Positions 18,201-24,697 of a stretch of DNA of 64,000 bases are shown piece by piece. The notes beneath the pieces are model-generated. The model was not told where the DNA came from. It worked only from the letters and a program-made list of their open reading frames with translations, and made no database searches. A program made the translations under genes and the position numbers. How positions within the stretch are numbered: position 1 is the first letter of the stretch; every line of letters starts with the position of its first letter. This stretch comes from Paenibacillus antri (lineage in GTDB: Bacteria; Bacillota; Bacilli; Paenibacillales; YIM-B00363). The DNA lies in the NCBI RefSeq assembly GCF_005765165.1, contig NZ_VCIW01000013.1, forward strand, positions 1 to 64,000, written 5' to 3'.

Positions 18201-20147
18201 AACTCCGTCCTCGGCTATACGACCGGCGGCAAACGAAGCGTCGTCGAGGCGGTCGACATTATCGCCGCCAGAGGTTGGGTCGTCCGCGGCAATACGGTGC
18301 ACAACGCGTTCCATCCGAGCTCCGGCTCGGTCGCATACGCGATGTTCGCAAAGGGCGGCTCGATCGACACCGTCTTCGAGAACAACCTCATCAAAGGCAG
18401 CGACATCGCGATTTCGTTCGGAGGCGGACTCACGGGGTCCCAGTTTTTCCGCAACGGCGTTCTCGGCGTCGAGCATTACGGCGGCATGATCCGCAACAAC
18501 GTCATCCATAACACCGAAGACGCGGGCATCTATTTGGCGAAAGCGGAAAACTTCAAGGTACTCAACAATACGCTGATCAACATCGCACCGGGCGTAAGCG
18601 TCGGAGGCATCGAATCGCGTTGGGCGGGCAGCAACGGAGAGATTCGGAATAATGTCGCCGACAAAGCGCTGAAGAAGCGGGACAGCGGCAACTATACCGA
18701 GTCGAACAACGTCGTCACGGCGACTTCGGCTTGGTACGTCAATCCGTCCGCGGGCAACTATGCGCTCAATCCGAGCACGGCGGCAACCGCCATCAACACC
18801 GGCATGTCCTTGCCGACGCTCGTGCCGACCGATATGCTCGGCGTCGCGCGTCCGATCGGCGCCGGCTACGACCTCGGGGCGCTGGAGTCCGGCACGCCTC
18901 CGGCCGACACGACCGCGCCGCAAGCGCCGACGGGCCTGACTTCGGCCGGCCATACGGCGACGACCGTCTCCTTGTATTGGACGGCGGCGACGGATAACGT
19001 CGGCGTCGTCGGCTACGACATTTATGCAGGAACGACGAAGCTGAACGCGCGTCCGGTGACGGGCACGAGCTACGTCGCCTACGGCTTGACGCCTTCCACG
19101 GCGTATTCGTTTACCGTGAAGGCGAAAGACCGGGCCGGCAACGAATCCGCGGCGAGCAACGCGGTAGCCGCGACGACGAACGCGGTGCCGGATCTGATCC
19201 CGCCGAGCGCGCCGACGTTGTCGAGTACGGGCGTCACGGATTCGACCGTATCGCTCGCATGGACGGCGTCGTCGGACAACGTCGCCGTCGCCGGGTACGA
19301 CGTGTACAACGGCACGACGAAAGCGAACGGCAGTCTGATCACGGACACCGTATTCACGGTCGCGGGGCTGGCGGCGGCGACGCCGTACACGTTCATCGTG
19401 AAAGCGGTCGACGCGGCGGCGAACGAATCGGCCGCGAGCAACGCCGTCACGGTGACGACCGCGACATACCTCCCGGCGGACTCGACGCCGCCGAGCGTCC
19501 CGGCGAACCTCGTGGTCTCGGCGCGCACGGATACGACGATTACGCTCGGCTGGACCGCTTCGACGGATAACGCCGCCGTCGCGGGCTACGACGTTTACGT
19601 CGGAGGGGCGAAAGTCAACGGAACGCTTGTGGCGGGGACCTCGTACGTTGCGGCCGGATTGATCGCCAATACGCAGTATGCGATCTACGTCAAAGCGGTC
19701 GACACGTCGAACAACGAATCCGCGGCGAGCGCGACGATCAACGCAAGAACGCTCGAGACGCCGCCCGCGGGAGCGTTGGCAAGGACCGGCTGGACGGCTT
19801 CCGGTTCGATCGGGTCGAATGCGCTGGACGGGAACGCGAGCACGCGGTGGTACGCTACGAGCCACTCGCCGTCCTCTTCCTTCCAAGTGGATATGAAGGC
19901 GGAATATAACATTGCAGGGCTCTACTTCCATAAAGGAACGTACCCGGACAACTTCAGCGTCGATTACACGATCGAGACGTCTACAGACGGCACGACGTGG
20001 TCGACGGCCGGTACGGCGGACGGCACGGGGGCGGGAAGCGTGACGGCAAGCTTCTCGAGCGTAACCGCCAGATACGTGCGGATCGTACCGACCGGTTCGC
20101 AATCCGGTTGGTGGAGCATCGCGGAATTTTACGTGATCGGACAATAA
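12204..20147 (+). CDS. giant modular secreted polysaccharide-binding protein
   Basis: About 2,647 residues. A signal peptide ending near STASA (residues ~1-31) is followed by a discoidin/F5-8C-like domain (~33-200), FN3, a second discoidin-like domain (~313-475), two FN3, a right-handed beta-helix with parallel-helix repeats (~705-1075), FN3, a CBM96/DNRLRE-like domain (~1189-1351), FN3, a third discoidin-like domain (~1467-1628), two FN3, a second beta-helix (~1853-2228), three FN3 and a C-terminal F5/8C domain (~2522-2647). The beta-helices share many strings (GRVITLAAG, NGKD, AISFGGG) and are related to polysaccharide lyase-type folds ending in a choice-of-anchor-Q-like segment. There is no cell-wall anchor, so it is secreted or held by glycan binding. 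Substrate unknown. Confidence 0.93.
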   Translation: MKARKTLTALSVAALTASLGYFGPFPSTASAASVEVNVARGVADVTTNGIATQNGKRLSILTDGVRTTSEYALISTSSGAKYVQVNLGEPHSITKVNLLNDYNPDSPRIGKDIVVQLSNDPTFATGVTTVYNNDTDNSAGLGAGSDPEYTEPSSGAGLTVTLGAPITAQYVRYWANGHTRTQTSAYNAVNTPVEVEVYARLPGLNNALPAISTLSASDISNNSVKLSWVSPGPSGITGYDIRYADAPITEGNWNNGSVVKRVVGEPSVAAANATQQMTLQGLPINKKLYFAIKTVNGLVDASALSNPVEATLLASVNAALNKPVTSNGIASAGALSNVTNGNVSRDDYALISTSAGPKYVQVDLTDSYDIVGVNVRSDWGSDAASYRYGHDYVVQLAADAAFATGVTTIFNNDADNTLGLGAGTDPLYVEPVDGGGWNIPLTTPVTARYVRFWGNGHTRMNGTTHAVNTPVEIQAFAKSKDVTVPSTVTNLTAPSVGWKSVQLQWTAPGNDGATGTALEYDFRYSTSQITSANFDAATPMAGAPAPAAAGTTQTFGFGDLQPNTTYYFAMKAKDEANVSAMSNVVTVTTPATDSVAPATITNLTASRANDKSIQLSWTAPGDDLNAGTAASYEVRYSTSMITAANWNSATEAVEELLQLPAGTTMEYDALELNPNTTYYFAVKTKDAAGNASAISNVASATTTSPSPDAVTVGTLAALQNAINAAPQSGRVITLAAGVYNVSTQISINGKDNITIQGATSDPEDTVLKGPGMTSSLGQIFDVNDSHYLTIKNLRMQDTKYHGVKINFGSNYFTADNIVAWDHGEGGFKVTAQPWMDGEAYSDYGVIKNSRLGYTTAGNNNAVEAIDIIAGMNWKIQNNDFENTYKSVGNGVAYAVFAKGGARGTLIENNEFRNNFTAISFGGGGTGSLYFRHGDGAYEHYDGIIRNNVIIKTTDAAIYMNKATNFKVYNNTIFNVGSGVGAIESRYVQSNGLVYNNLMNGIIKNRDGGTHTSATNLTNATIDFMVDAANRNYRLNPLKATAAINAGTSLPTEVPTDFYGDARPYGSGYDIGAVEFRPDETIPPAAITLSATDVTMRKATLTWTAPGDDGNTGTAFSYDLRYSTSPITAANWASAIPLKNEPVPAVAGTNQTYTYYGIPAGGTYHFAIKAIDDMSQESALSNSLAVTTTSGSTTEFNATDDTYIYGSGVYGNAAQLLVKHHTGVNENLYAYLKFNLANFSPTSTWNAKLYINIRSAQRPTIPVTVFGVLDDNWSEATAKSTVQPDISDEVNLGTFLTNETGVIEVDVTDFVNSQLAGDKVVTLRLADISDHRWSVTFESSESSVNQPFLLVQDGADTMAPAAISDLAASNPTNKSIDLAWMAPGDDGMVRNATSYDIRYSTSPITNANWNSATQVSGEPIPLAPGTLQGFTLYGLAVNTTYHFAMKTIDDAGNVSPLSNVATSATAAGVNVALNKSVTASTTDLFGGALSVITDGISTNSSAYAGIRTTSGPQYYQVDLGAAYSLNQLRLVNDWGASGIARTNKDVIVQLSNSATFASGVTTVYNNDANNSVGLGTGTNPEYQESAEGLTIALGTPVNARYARVWGSGHVRTDNTTHNVLTPIEFEAYADPGDNTPPAAVTNLTNASMTFDSIELSWTAPGDNGTSGQAKQYLLRYAPFAITESTWNSATPVAGLPLPKPAGGPELVTVGGLTTNATYHFALKTVDTANNVSALSNVVTATINNTDTVAPGTIADLAATRTGPKSVRLGWTAPGDDGATGQAKSYEVRYSTSPITAANWSSATEAIDELRQLPGGTAMKYQANELQPNTTYYFAVRTTDDVNNVSDVSNVAVATTAYPVPDSVTVTSLADLQAAIDSAPASGRVITLAAGTYTQTTSININGKDHITIRGATSNVADTVIVGPGITSTLDISIRVNDSSYVAIRDLSIRDFNYHAVQVNSGSYYFHADNLFAWDLGEGAFKVTGAVSTTGAMYADYGLIENSVLGYTTGGKRSVVEAVDIIAARGWVVRGNTVHNAFHPSSGSVAYAMFAKGGSIDTVFENNLIKGSDIAISFGGGLTGSQFFRNGVLGVEHYGGMIRNNVIHNTEDAGIYLAKAENFKVLNNTLINIAPGVSVGGIESRWAGSNGEIRNNVADKALKKRDSGNYTESNNVVTATSAWYVNPSAGNYALNPSTAATAINTGMSLPTLVPTDMLGVARPIGAGYDLGALESGTPPADTTAPQAPTGLTSAGHTATTVSLYWTAATDNVGVVGYDIYAGTTKLNARPVTGTSYVAYGLTPSTAYSFTVKAKDRAGNESAASNAVAATTNAVPDLIPPSAPTLSSTGVTDSTVSLAWTASSDNVAVAGYDVYNGTTKANGSLITDTVFTVAGLAAATPYTFIVKAVDAAANESAASNAVTVTTATYLPADSTPPSVPANLVVSARTDTTITLGWTASTDNAAVAGYDVYVGGAKVNGTLVAGTSYVAAGLIANTQYAIYVKAVDTSNNESAASATINARTLETPPAGALARTGWTASGSIGSNALDGNASTRWYATSHSPSSSFQVDMKAEYNIAGLYFHKGTYPDNFSVDYTIETSTDGTTWSTAGTADGTGAGSVTASFSSVTARYVRIVPTGSQSGWWSIAEFYVIGQ

Positions 20148-20156
20148 GAGGAAGAT

Positions 20157-20192
20157 CAAGCGCTTCGGCTGTCGCCGAGGCGCTTGTTTTTT
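20157..20192 (+). terminator. rho-independent terminator
   Basis: CAAGCGCTTCGGC (20157-20169) pairs with GCCGAGGCGCTTG (20174-20186) around loop TGTC and is followed by a T run. It ends the giant-protein transcript. Confidence 0.9.
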
Positions 20193-20237
20193 CGGTTCCG
20201 GGCTGCCGCGCCTCATGTCGTCCGCCGTTCGGGCAAG

Positions 20238-20280
20238 TGTGATGCGGCTCACACTGAGCCCACTCGCAGGTCTCTATAAT
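20238..20280 (+). promoter_or_regulatory. Crp/Fnr-type activator box and -10 element
   Basis: TGTGATGCGGCTCACA (20238-20253) is a perfect TGTGA-N6-TCACA palindrome, the site reported for Bacillus Fnr and E. coli CRP. A consensus TATAAT lies at 20275-20280 and no -35 is visible. If transcription starts seven bases after the -10, the box is centred at -41.5, the class II activation position. It should drive 20315-23488, which encodes a Crp/Fnr protein. Confidence 0.85.
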
Positions 20281-20314
20281 GAGGATGACGCGAACCATAT
20301 AGGAGGGATATACC

Positions 20315-20551
20315 GTGGACGACTATGCGAAAGTAGTTCGAGCGCAGGAGCTTCCGCCGCAAATCAAGCATAAGATCATCTTCGAAGCGTTCGACGCGCT
20401 CGGCGGCGGGGAAGCGATGCTGCTCGTCAACGACCACGATCCGGTGCCGCTCTTCTATCAATTCCAGGCGACGCGCGGCGATACGTTCACGTGGGAGTAC
20501 GTCGAGCAAGGTCCGGAGCTGTTCCGGGTGAAAATCGGGAAGGTCGGATAG
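20315..20551 (+). CDS. DUF2249 protein (single domain)
   Basis: A 78-residue protein with the DUF2249 pattern: IFEAFDALGGGEAMLLVNDHDPVPLFYQFQ, then WEYVEQGPELFRVKI. The family has a small TusA/SirA-like fold and often lies beside hemerythrin, nitrite or NO-related genes; its biochemistry is poorly known. The GTG start has AGGAGGGATA upstream. It is first in the Fnr-boxed operon, 17 bases before a two-domain relative. Confidence 0.85.
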   Translation: MDDYAKVVRAQELPPQIKHKIIFEAFDALGGGEAMLLVNDHDPVPLFYQFQATRGDTFTWEYVEQGPELFRVKIGKVG

Positions 20552-20568
20552 AGAGGAGGAGACGCCTT

Positions 20569-21168
20569 ATGCGCACCGAAGAGCCGCGCATCGTCCAATT
20601 GGACGTTCGGCCGCATCTGCGGAAGAAGCTGGAACCGTTCCAAATCATTATGAACGCCGTGAACGGCCTCGAGAAGGAAGCGTTGCTCGTGCTGCACGCG
20701 ACGTTCAAGCCGACGCCGCTGTTAGGGCTACTAAAGATGAAGGGCTACGCGAACCGGGTGGAGTCGGCGGCGCCCGACCATTGGATGGTCGCGTTCCTTC
20801 ATAAGAGCCAAGGCAGGGCTAGGCTGGAGGCATTGGATTTCCGAACGTTCGCCGGGCTGGAGGAGCCGGATTCGATCGAAGAGACGGCGGAGGAGACGGC
20901 CGAAGGCGCCGGGGAGCGCGCGGTACCGGTTGATTCTTCGGAACCTGCCGGACGCGTGACGGAGCTGGATAACCGCGGCCTGCAGCCGCCGCAGCCGATG
21001 GTTCGCACCTTGAAGGCGCTGGAGGGCTGCGAGCCGGGCGATCGCGTCGTCATTCACAACGACCGCGTGCCGATGTTCTTGATCGAAGAGCTGCAGGGCT
21101 TGGGATACTCGTATGATGTCGCGGAACAAGGCGACGGTTCGGCCAAGGTTACGATTACGAAGTCGTAG
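20569..21168 (+). CDS. protein with two DUF2249 domains
   Basis: A 199-residue protein. The first DUF2249 copy is at ~8-85 (FQIIMNAVNGLEKEALLVLHA...LLGLLKMKGY), then an acidic linker (EETAEETAEGAGE, ~103-118), then a second copy at ~125-199 (DNRGLQPPQPMVRTLKALEG...VHNDRVPMFLIEEL). The ATG at 20569 follows GAGAGGAGGAG. It is co-transcribed with the single-domain gene before it and the membrane protein after it. The likely setting is nitrite/NO metabolism, inferred from the shared operon and promoter type. Confidence 0.85.
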   Translation: MRTEEPRIVQLDVRPHLRKKLEPFQIIMNAVNGLEKEALLVLHATFKPTPLLGLLKMKGYANRVESAAPDHWMVAFLHKSQGRARLEALDFRTFAGLEEPDSIEETAEETAEGAGERAVPVDSSEPAGRVTELDNRGLQPPQPMVRTLKALEGCEPGDRVVIHNDRVPMFLIEELQGLGYSYDVAEQGDGSAKVTITKS

Positions 21169-21196
21169 AACGGATAAGGAAGGAGGCGGCGTTCCG

Positions 21197-22429
21197 ATGT
21201 TTCGGCTTCCCCTGCTGTTTATCGCGACGGGCATCGTCGGGTTCGTCTTGTACCATGCGTTGTCGTTACTTACGTTAGGAACGTGGATGTTCGAACCGAT
21301 CCGTAATCCGGACGGATGGTTTCGGGTGCATCTGTTAGTGCTCGACTGGGCGACGATGATCGCGATGGGGGCCGTCTATCAGCTGATGGACGTCGTCTTG
21401 CAGCGCCGCATCTATAGTATGAAGCTCGGCTATCTTCATTATGCGGTTTTTACGGCAGGCACGATCGCGCTGCTGTACGGCTTCGTCGCTTCCGACGTGC
21501 CGTTCCTCGCCGGCGGCGCCTTGCTCGCCCTGACGGGCGTCGTCCTGTTCGCCTGGAACGTCGGCGCGACCATGCTGCAAGCGCGCGTGTGGAACCCGGT
21601 CACCGCGAGCACCGCATGCGCCTTGATCTATTTGGTCGTCACCGCGGTTATGGGCACCGTCATGGGGCTGAACTTCGCGTTCCCGGTCTGGATCGAAGGG
21701 CATGACCGGCTGCTGGCGTCGCATATTTGGATCGGCATGCTCGGTTGGTTCGGGCTGCTCATCACCGGCTTCAGCTATAAGATGCTGCCGATGTTTTACC
21801 TCTCGCACGGATTTTCCGCTCGACTGCAATACCCGGTCATCGCGCTGCTGAACGCCGGCGTTCTGACGGGCGCCGTCTCGTTCCTCTTCGGCGGCGGAGG
21901 GGCCGCGCAGGCGGCATCGGTCGCCGTCGTCGCGGCCGCCTTCGTCGTCTACGCGGCTCACATCGCGGAAGTGCGCAAGCACAAGCATAAGAGCTCGCCG
22001 GGCCGCGGCATCTGGTGGACGGTGCAGAGCGCGCATGCGCTCGCCTTCTTCGGCGCGGCGCTGCTCGCGACCTGGCTGCTGTTCCCCGGCGCGTTCGAAG
22101 GACGTCAGACGACGATGGTCATCGGGATGTTTTATATGTGGGGATGGGTGTCCATGACGGTCCTAGGCTACTTGTCCAAAATCGTTCCGTTCCTATGGTG
22201 GACGCATAAATACGGCCCGAGAGCGGGACAGCCGAACGTGCCGACGATGGCGATGATGATTCCGGACGCGGCGGTCGGGTACGGATTGGCATGCGTCGCC
22301 GCCGGGCTGTGCATCGCGCTGGCGGGCATTTATTTCGAATCGAAGGTATGGGTAGGGGCAGGCGGTACGGCGTTATCGGTAGGTTCCATCTTGTATATGA
22401 GCGTCATCGTTCGCGTATTTTCCAGGTAA
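21197..22429 (+). CDS. multi-span membrane protein, haem-copper oxidase/NnrS-like
   Basis: About 410 residues with some twelve hydrophobic segments. Histidines sit inside predicted helices in contexts such as FRVHLLVLDW (~36), LLASHIWIGMLGW and KMLPMF, reminiscent of the haem-bearing subunit I of haem-copper oxidases and of NnrS, a haem-copper membrane protein tied to NO stress. It is shorter than catalytic subunit I and no complete CuB triad can be assigned by eye, so it is probably not a terminal oxidase. The ATG at 21197 has AGGAGG upstream. It lies in the Fnr-type operon between DUF2249 and a SufT-like gene. Confidence 0.7.
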   Translation: MFRLPLLFIATGIVGFVLYHALSLLTLGTWMFEPIRNPDGWFRVHLLVLDWATMIAMGAVYQLMDVVLQRRIYSMKLGYLHYAVFTAGTIALLYGFVASDVPFLAGGALLALTGVVLFAWNVGATMLQARVWNPVTASTACALIYLVVTAVMGTVMGLNFAFPVWIEGHDRLLASHIWIGMLGWFGLLITGFSYKMLPMFYLSHGFSARLQYPVIALLNAGVLTGAVSFLFGGGGAAQAASVAVVAAAFVVYAAHIAEVRKHKHKSSPGRGIWWTVQSAHALAFFGAALLATWLLFPGAFEGRQTTMVIGMFYMWGWVSMTVLGYLSKIVPFLWWTHKYGPRAGQPNVPTMAMMIPDAAVGYGLACVAAGLCIALAGIYFESKVWVGAGGTALSVGSILYMSVIVRVFSR

Positions 22430-22449
22430 CGAAAGGAAGGGGAAGCCCT

Positions 22450-22758
22450 ATGACCCGCTTAACGGAAGATCAGGTCCGGGAGACGCTGAAGCAGGTGTTC
22501 GATCCCGAACTCGGCGTGAACATCGTCGACTTGGGTCTGGTGTACGACATTACGGTCGAAGAGGAACGCGTGAACGTTACGATGACGTTGACGACGCCCG
22601 GCTGTCCGCTCCACGATACGATCGTCGGCGGCGTACGGCGCTCGCTGCAGGATCGAATGAATCTCGAGTTTCTCCATGTCGAAGTCGTATGGGAACCCCA
22701 ATGGACGCCGGAGAGGATGTCCGAGGCGGCTCGCGAGCAATTGGATTTTTTTCGATGA
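22450..22758 (+). CDS. MIP18/SufT-type iron-sulfur assembly protein
   Basis: A 102-residue DUF59 protein with VFDPELGVNIVDLGLVYDI (~17-35) and the cysteine motif TTPGCPLHDTI (~55), typical of SufT/PaaD proteins that help to mature Fe-S proteins. Length is standard. The ATG follows GGAAGGGGAAG. In this operon it probably supports Fe-S or metalloenzyme repair under nitrosative stress, which is inference from context. Confidence 0.88.
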   Translation: MTRLTEDQVRETLKQVFDPELGVNIVDLGLVYDITVEEERVNVTMTLTTPGCPLHDTIVGGVRRSLQDRMNLEFLHVEVVWEPQWTPERMSEAAREQLDFFR

Positions 22759-22789
22759 ACAAGGTAACCTAGAGGGAAACGATTCGGCG

Positions 22790-23488
22790 GTGGTAGGTTT
22801 GGGGAGTCATTCGGCGCGTCTTCTGAAAGCCGTGCCGATGTTTCGGGATTTGTCGGAGGACGAGTTGCTGGGCATCGGTTTGGTTTCGATCGAGCGGAAG
22901 TACGAGAAGAAACAGATCATTTTCCATGAAGGCGGCGAAAAGGAAGCGGTCTTCTTCATCCAAGAAGGCCTAGTCAAGACGTTCAAGACCGACGAGAACG
23001 GTCACGAGCAAATCATGTCGTTCCTCAAGAGCGGCGACATGTTTCCGCATACGGGGCTGTTCGATGCGGAGCCGTACCCGGCGACCGCGGAGGCGATCGT
23101 GGAGACGGTCTTGCTGGCGATCCCGGTGAAGTCGTTCGAGCAGCAGCTGCTTCGGACGCCGGCGATCGCGATGAAGATCATGCGGGTCATGAGCGAGAAA
23201 ATTCGCGAGCTGCAAGGCAAGCTGCAGGAGCTGACCGGCCACGACGTGCAGGACCGAGGCCAGTCGTTCCTGCTGAAGCTCGCGGAGCATTACGGCACGA
23301 TGAAGGGAGGCGAAGTGCATATCGCGATTCCGATGACGCATCAGGACGTCGCGAACGTGATCGGCACGACGCGCGAGACGGTTAACCGGCTGCTGAACCA
23401 GCTCCGGAAGGAAGGCATCCTCGATACCGATCGCCAAGGCTTCGTCATTCACGATTTGGAAGGTCTGCGAAGATGGAAGAACAAGTGA
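22790..23488 (+). CDS. Crp/Fnr-family regulator without Fe-S cysteines
   Basis: About 232 residues. A cyclic-nucleotide-binding-like beta-roll (~10-120), a dimer helix (~125-155) and a C-terminal winged helix-turn-helix (HQDVANVIGTTRETVNRLLNQL). The recognition helix RETVNR keeps the Arg-Glu-...-Arg set with which E. coli CRP reads TGTGA, fitting the boxes at 20238 and 24632. The coding part contains no cysteine, so it cannot bind the 4Fe-4S cluster of classic Fnr; a haem/NO-sensing DNR-like mode is possible. The start is uncertain: GTG at 22790 or TTG at 22799. It is last of its operon, so it probably activates itself. Confidence 0.88.
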   Translation: MVGLGSHSARLLKAVPMFRDLSEDELLGIGLVSIERKYEKKQIIFHEGGEKEAVFFIQEGLVKTFKTDENGHEQIMSFLKSGDMFPHTGLFDAEPYPATAEAIVETVLLAIPVKSFEQQLLRTPAIAMKIMRVMSEKIRELQGKLQELTGHDVQDRGQSFLLKLAEHYGTMKGGEVHIAIPMTHQDVANVIGTTRETVNRLLNQLRKEGILDTDRQGFVIHDLEGLRRWKNK

Positions 23489-23569
23489 AAATCGTATAGA
23501 ACAGGACGTCGAGACGCATCCTACGATACGACATGGATGGAAATGACAAAATTAACGTGGGAATGCACG

Positions 23570-23932
23570 ATGGCGGAAACAGCGACTTTATATGACAAAC
23601 TCGGCGGGAAGGAAGCGATCGGTTCGGTCGTGGACGTTTTCTATAAGAAGGTGCTCGCGGACGACCGGATCAATCAGTACTTCAAGCATACGGACATGGA
23701 GGCGCAGCGCCGCCATCAGACAGCGTTCATCGCTTACGCGTTAGGAGGACCGAAATATACCGGCCGATCGATGGAGAAAGCGCACGAGGGAATGAACTTG
23801 CAAGAAGTCCATTGGGACGCCGTCGTCGAGCTGTTGGTCGAATCGCTTCAGGAAAAAGGGGTGTCGAACGAGGACATTCAAGTAATCGCGGAAAATCTGC
23901 TCCCCCTGAAGCCTCATATTTTGGGGAAATGA
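23570..23932 (+). CDS. glbN: truncated haemoglobin, group I
   Basis: A 120-residue 2-on-2 globin with ATLYDKLGGKEAI at the start, VDVFYKKVLADDRINQYF, the distal-side region and the proximal histidine in KAHEGMNL. The family binds O2 and NO and often oxidises NO to nitrate. Start ATG at 23570 is chosen to match family length; an in-frame ATG at 23537 is possible and neither has a strong ribosome site. Its place between an Fnr-type regulator and nirK suggests NO detoxification. No TGTGA box is seen directly upstream. Confidence 0.9.
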   Translation: MAETATLYDKLGGKEAIGSVVDVFYKKVLADDRINQYFKHTDMEAQRRHQTAFIAYALGGPKYTGRSMEKAHEGMNLQEVHWDAVVELLVESLQEKGVSNEDIQVIAENLLPLKPHILGK

Positions 23933-23946
23933 ATATCGAATATAAC

Positions 23947-23977
23947 AAGGACGCTATTCGGAGAGAATAGCGTCCTT
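23947..23977. terminator. bidirectional terminator
   Basis: AAGGACGCTATTC (23947-23959) pairs perfectly with GAATAGCGTCCTT (23965-23977). It sits between the globin gene and the converging membrane-protein gene, whose last codons overlap the stem. Confidence 0.85.
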
Positions 23978-24445
23978 CTGTTGCGCGCCGCCCGGGCCGC
24001 GATTCGATCGCTGCAGGGAGGTCCATGCGCCGGCCGCGCGTTCGACGGCGAATAACGTAACGAGAAGCGCCGTCAACGTCGCGAAGACGACGAGCGGAAT
24101 CGTCCAAGGCGTCGCGGGCGGTTCGAAGAACGGAATGAGCGCGATGGCCAGGATCGGCGGCGCGTTCAAGCGGAACCGTTGAATCATAATGATGCATAGA
24201 ACGAAGGTCGCGAGCAGCGATAACGTCTCCGGCAGCCAGAAAAAGAACGCGGTCCCGGTAATCGAAGCGAACACGGCGCCGGCCATGATCGACGCGGACT
24301 CCTTCAAGTTCATCGTCCGGCTGACGAGCAAGTAGCTGAACGCGCCGAGCGTCGGGTAAAAGAGCGGCTCGAGCATCGGGACGTGACTGGACAGCCAGTA
24401 GATCAGAACCAAATATATCGTAATGACGGCGAGCTTGACATTCAT
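23954..24445 (-). CDS. HPP-family-like membrane protein
   Basis: About 163 residues with four to five hydrophobic helices (residues ~5-22, 30-43, 53-72, 77-94, 112-140) and an APPILAIALIPFF motif similar to the HPP family signature. Some plant and cyanobacterial HPP proteins carry nitrite, which would suit a neighbour of nirK, but this is inference. The frame is open to 24646; the ATG at 24445 is chosen because the membrane part starts there and a longer form would run over the Fnr-type box of nirK. The ribosome site GAAGAGGTC is distant, so the start is uncertain. Confidence 0.65.
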   Translation of the reverse strand: MNVKLAVITIYLVLIYWLSSHVPMLEPLFYPTLGAFSYLLVSRTMNLKESASIMAGAVFASITGTAFFFWLPETLSLLATFVLCIIMIQRFRLNAPPILAIALIPFFEPPATPWTIPLVVFATLTALLVTLFAVERAAGAWTSLQRSNRGPGGAQQKDAILSE

Positions 24446-24631
24446 GAAGGAAGACACGACCTCTTCGTTGGGAATATGACGATGCTTACATCCGATGGAA
24501 GAAACCACCCAATGCATCATACTATCCGCGCGGACAATCGTCAACAGAAATTCCGACCGGGATAGTCGGGGTTCCTCCGCGAGTTGCGCCGGAGCGGGCG
24601 AACGATTCTTATTCGGAACCGTTCCGGTAAG

Positions 24632-24674
24632 TGTGTCGCGCATCACAAAGCGTGGTTCGGAAAGCCCTTATAGT
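24632..24674 (+). promoter_or_regulatory. Crp/Fnr-type box and -10 of nirK
   Basis: TGTGTCGCGCATCACA (24632-24647) matches TGTGA-N6-TCACA with one change. TATAGT at 24669-24674 is the -10. The box centre is about 41.5 bases before the predicted start, the same geometry as the site at 20238, so both promoters are probably activated by the protein of 22790-23488. Confidence 0.8.
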
Positions 24675-24697
24675 GAGTGATAGGAGGTGTGCTTCCG

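Noticed and set aside
16503-20252. A minus-strand open frame of about 1,249 codons opposite the giant gene
   Set aside because: It is extremely Arg-rich with no domain pattern, has no ribosome site, and mirrors the codon bias of the plus-strand gene; the plus strand shows clear repeated domains and a signal peptide.
21197-22429. Catalytic cytochrome oxidase subunit I
   Set aside because: Too short and without a complete set of CuB and haem histidines; kept only as haem-copper oxidase/NnrS-like.
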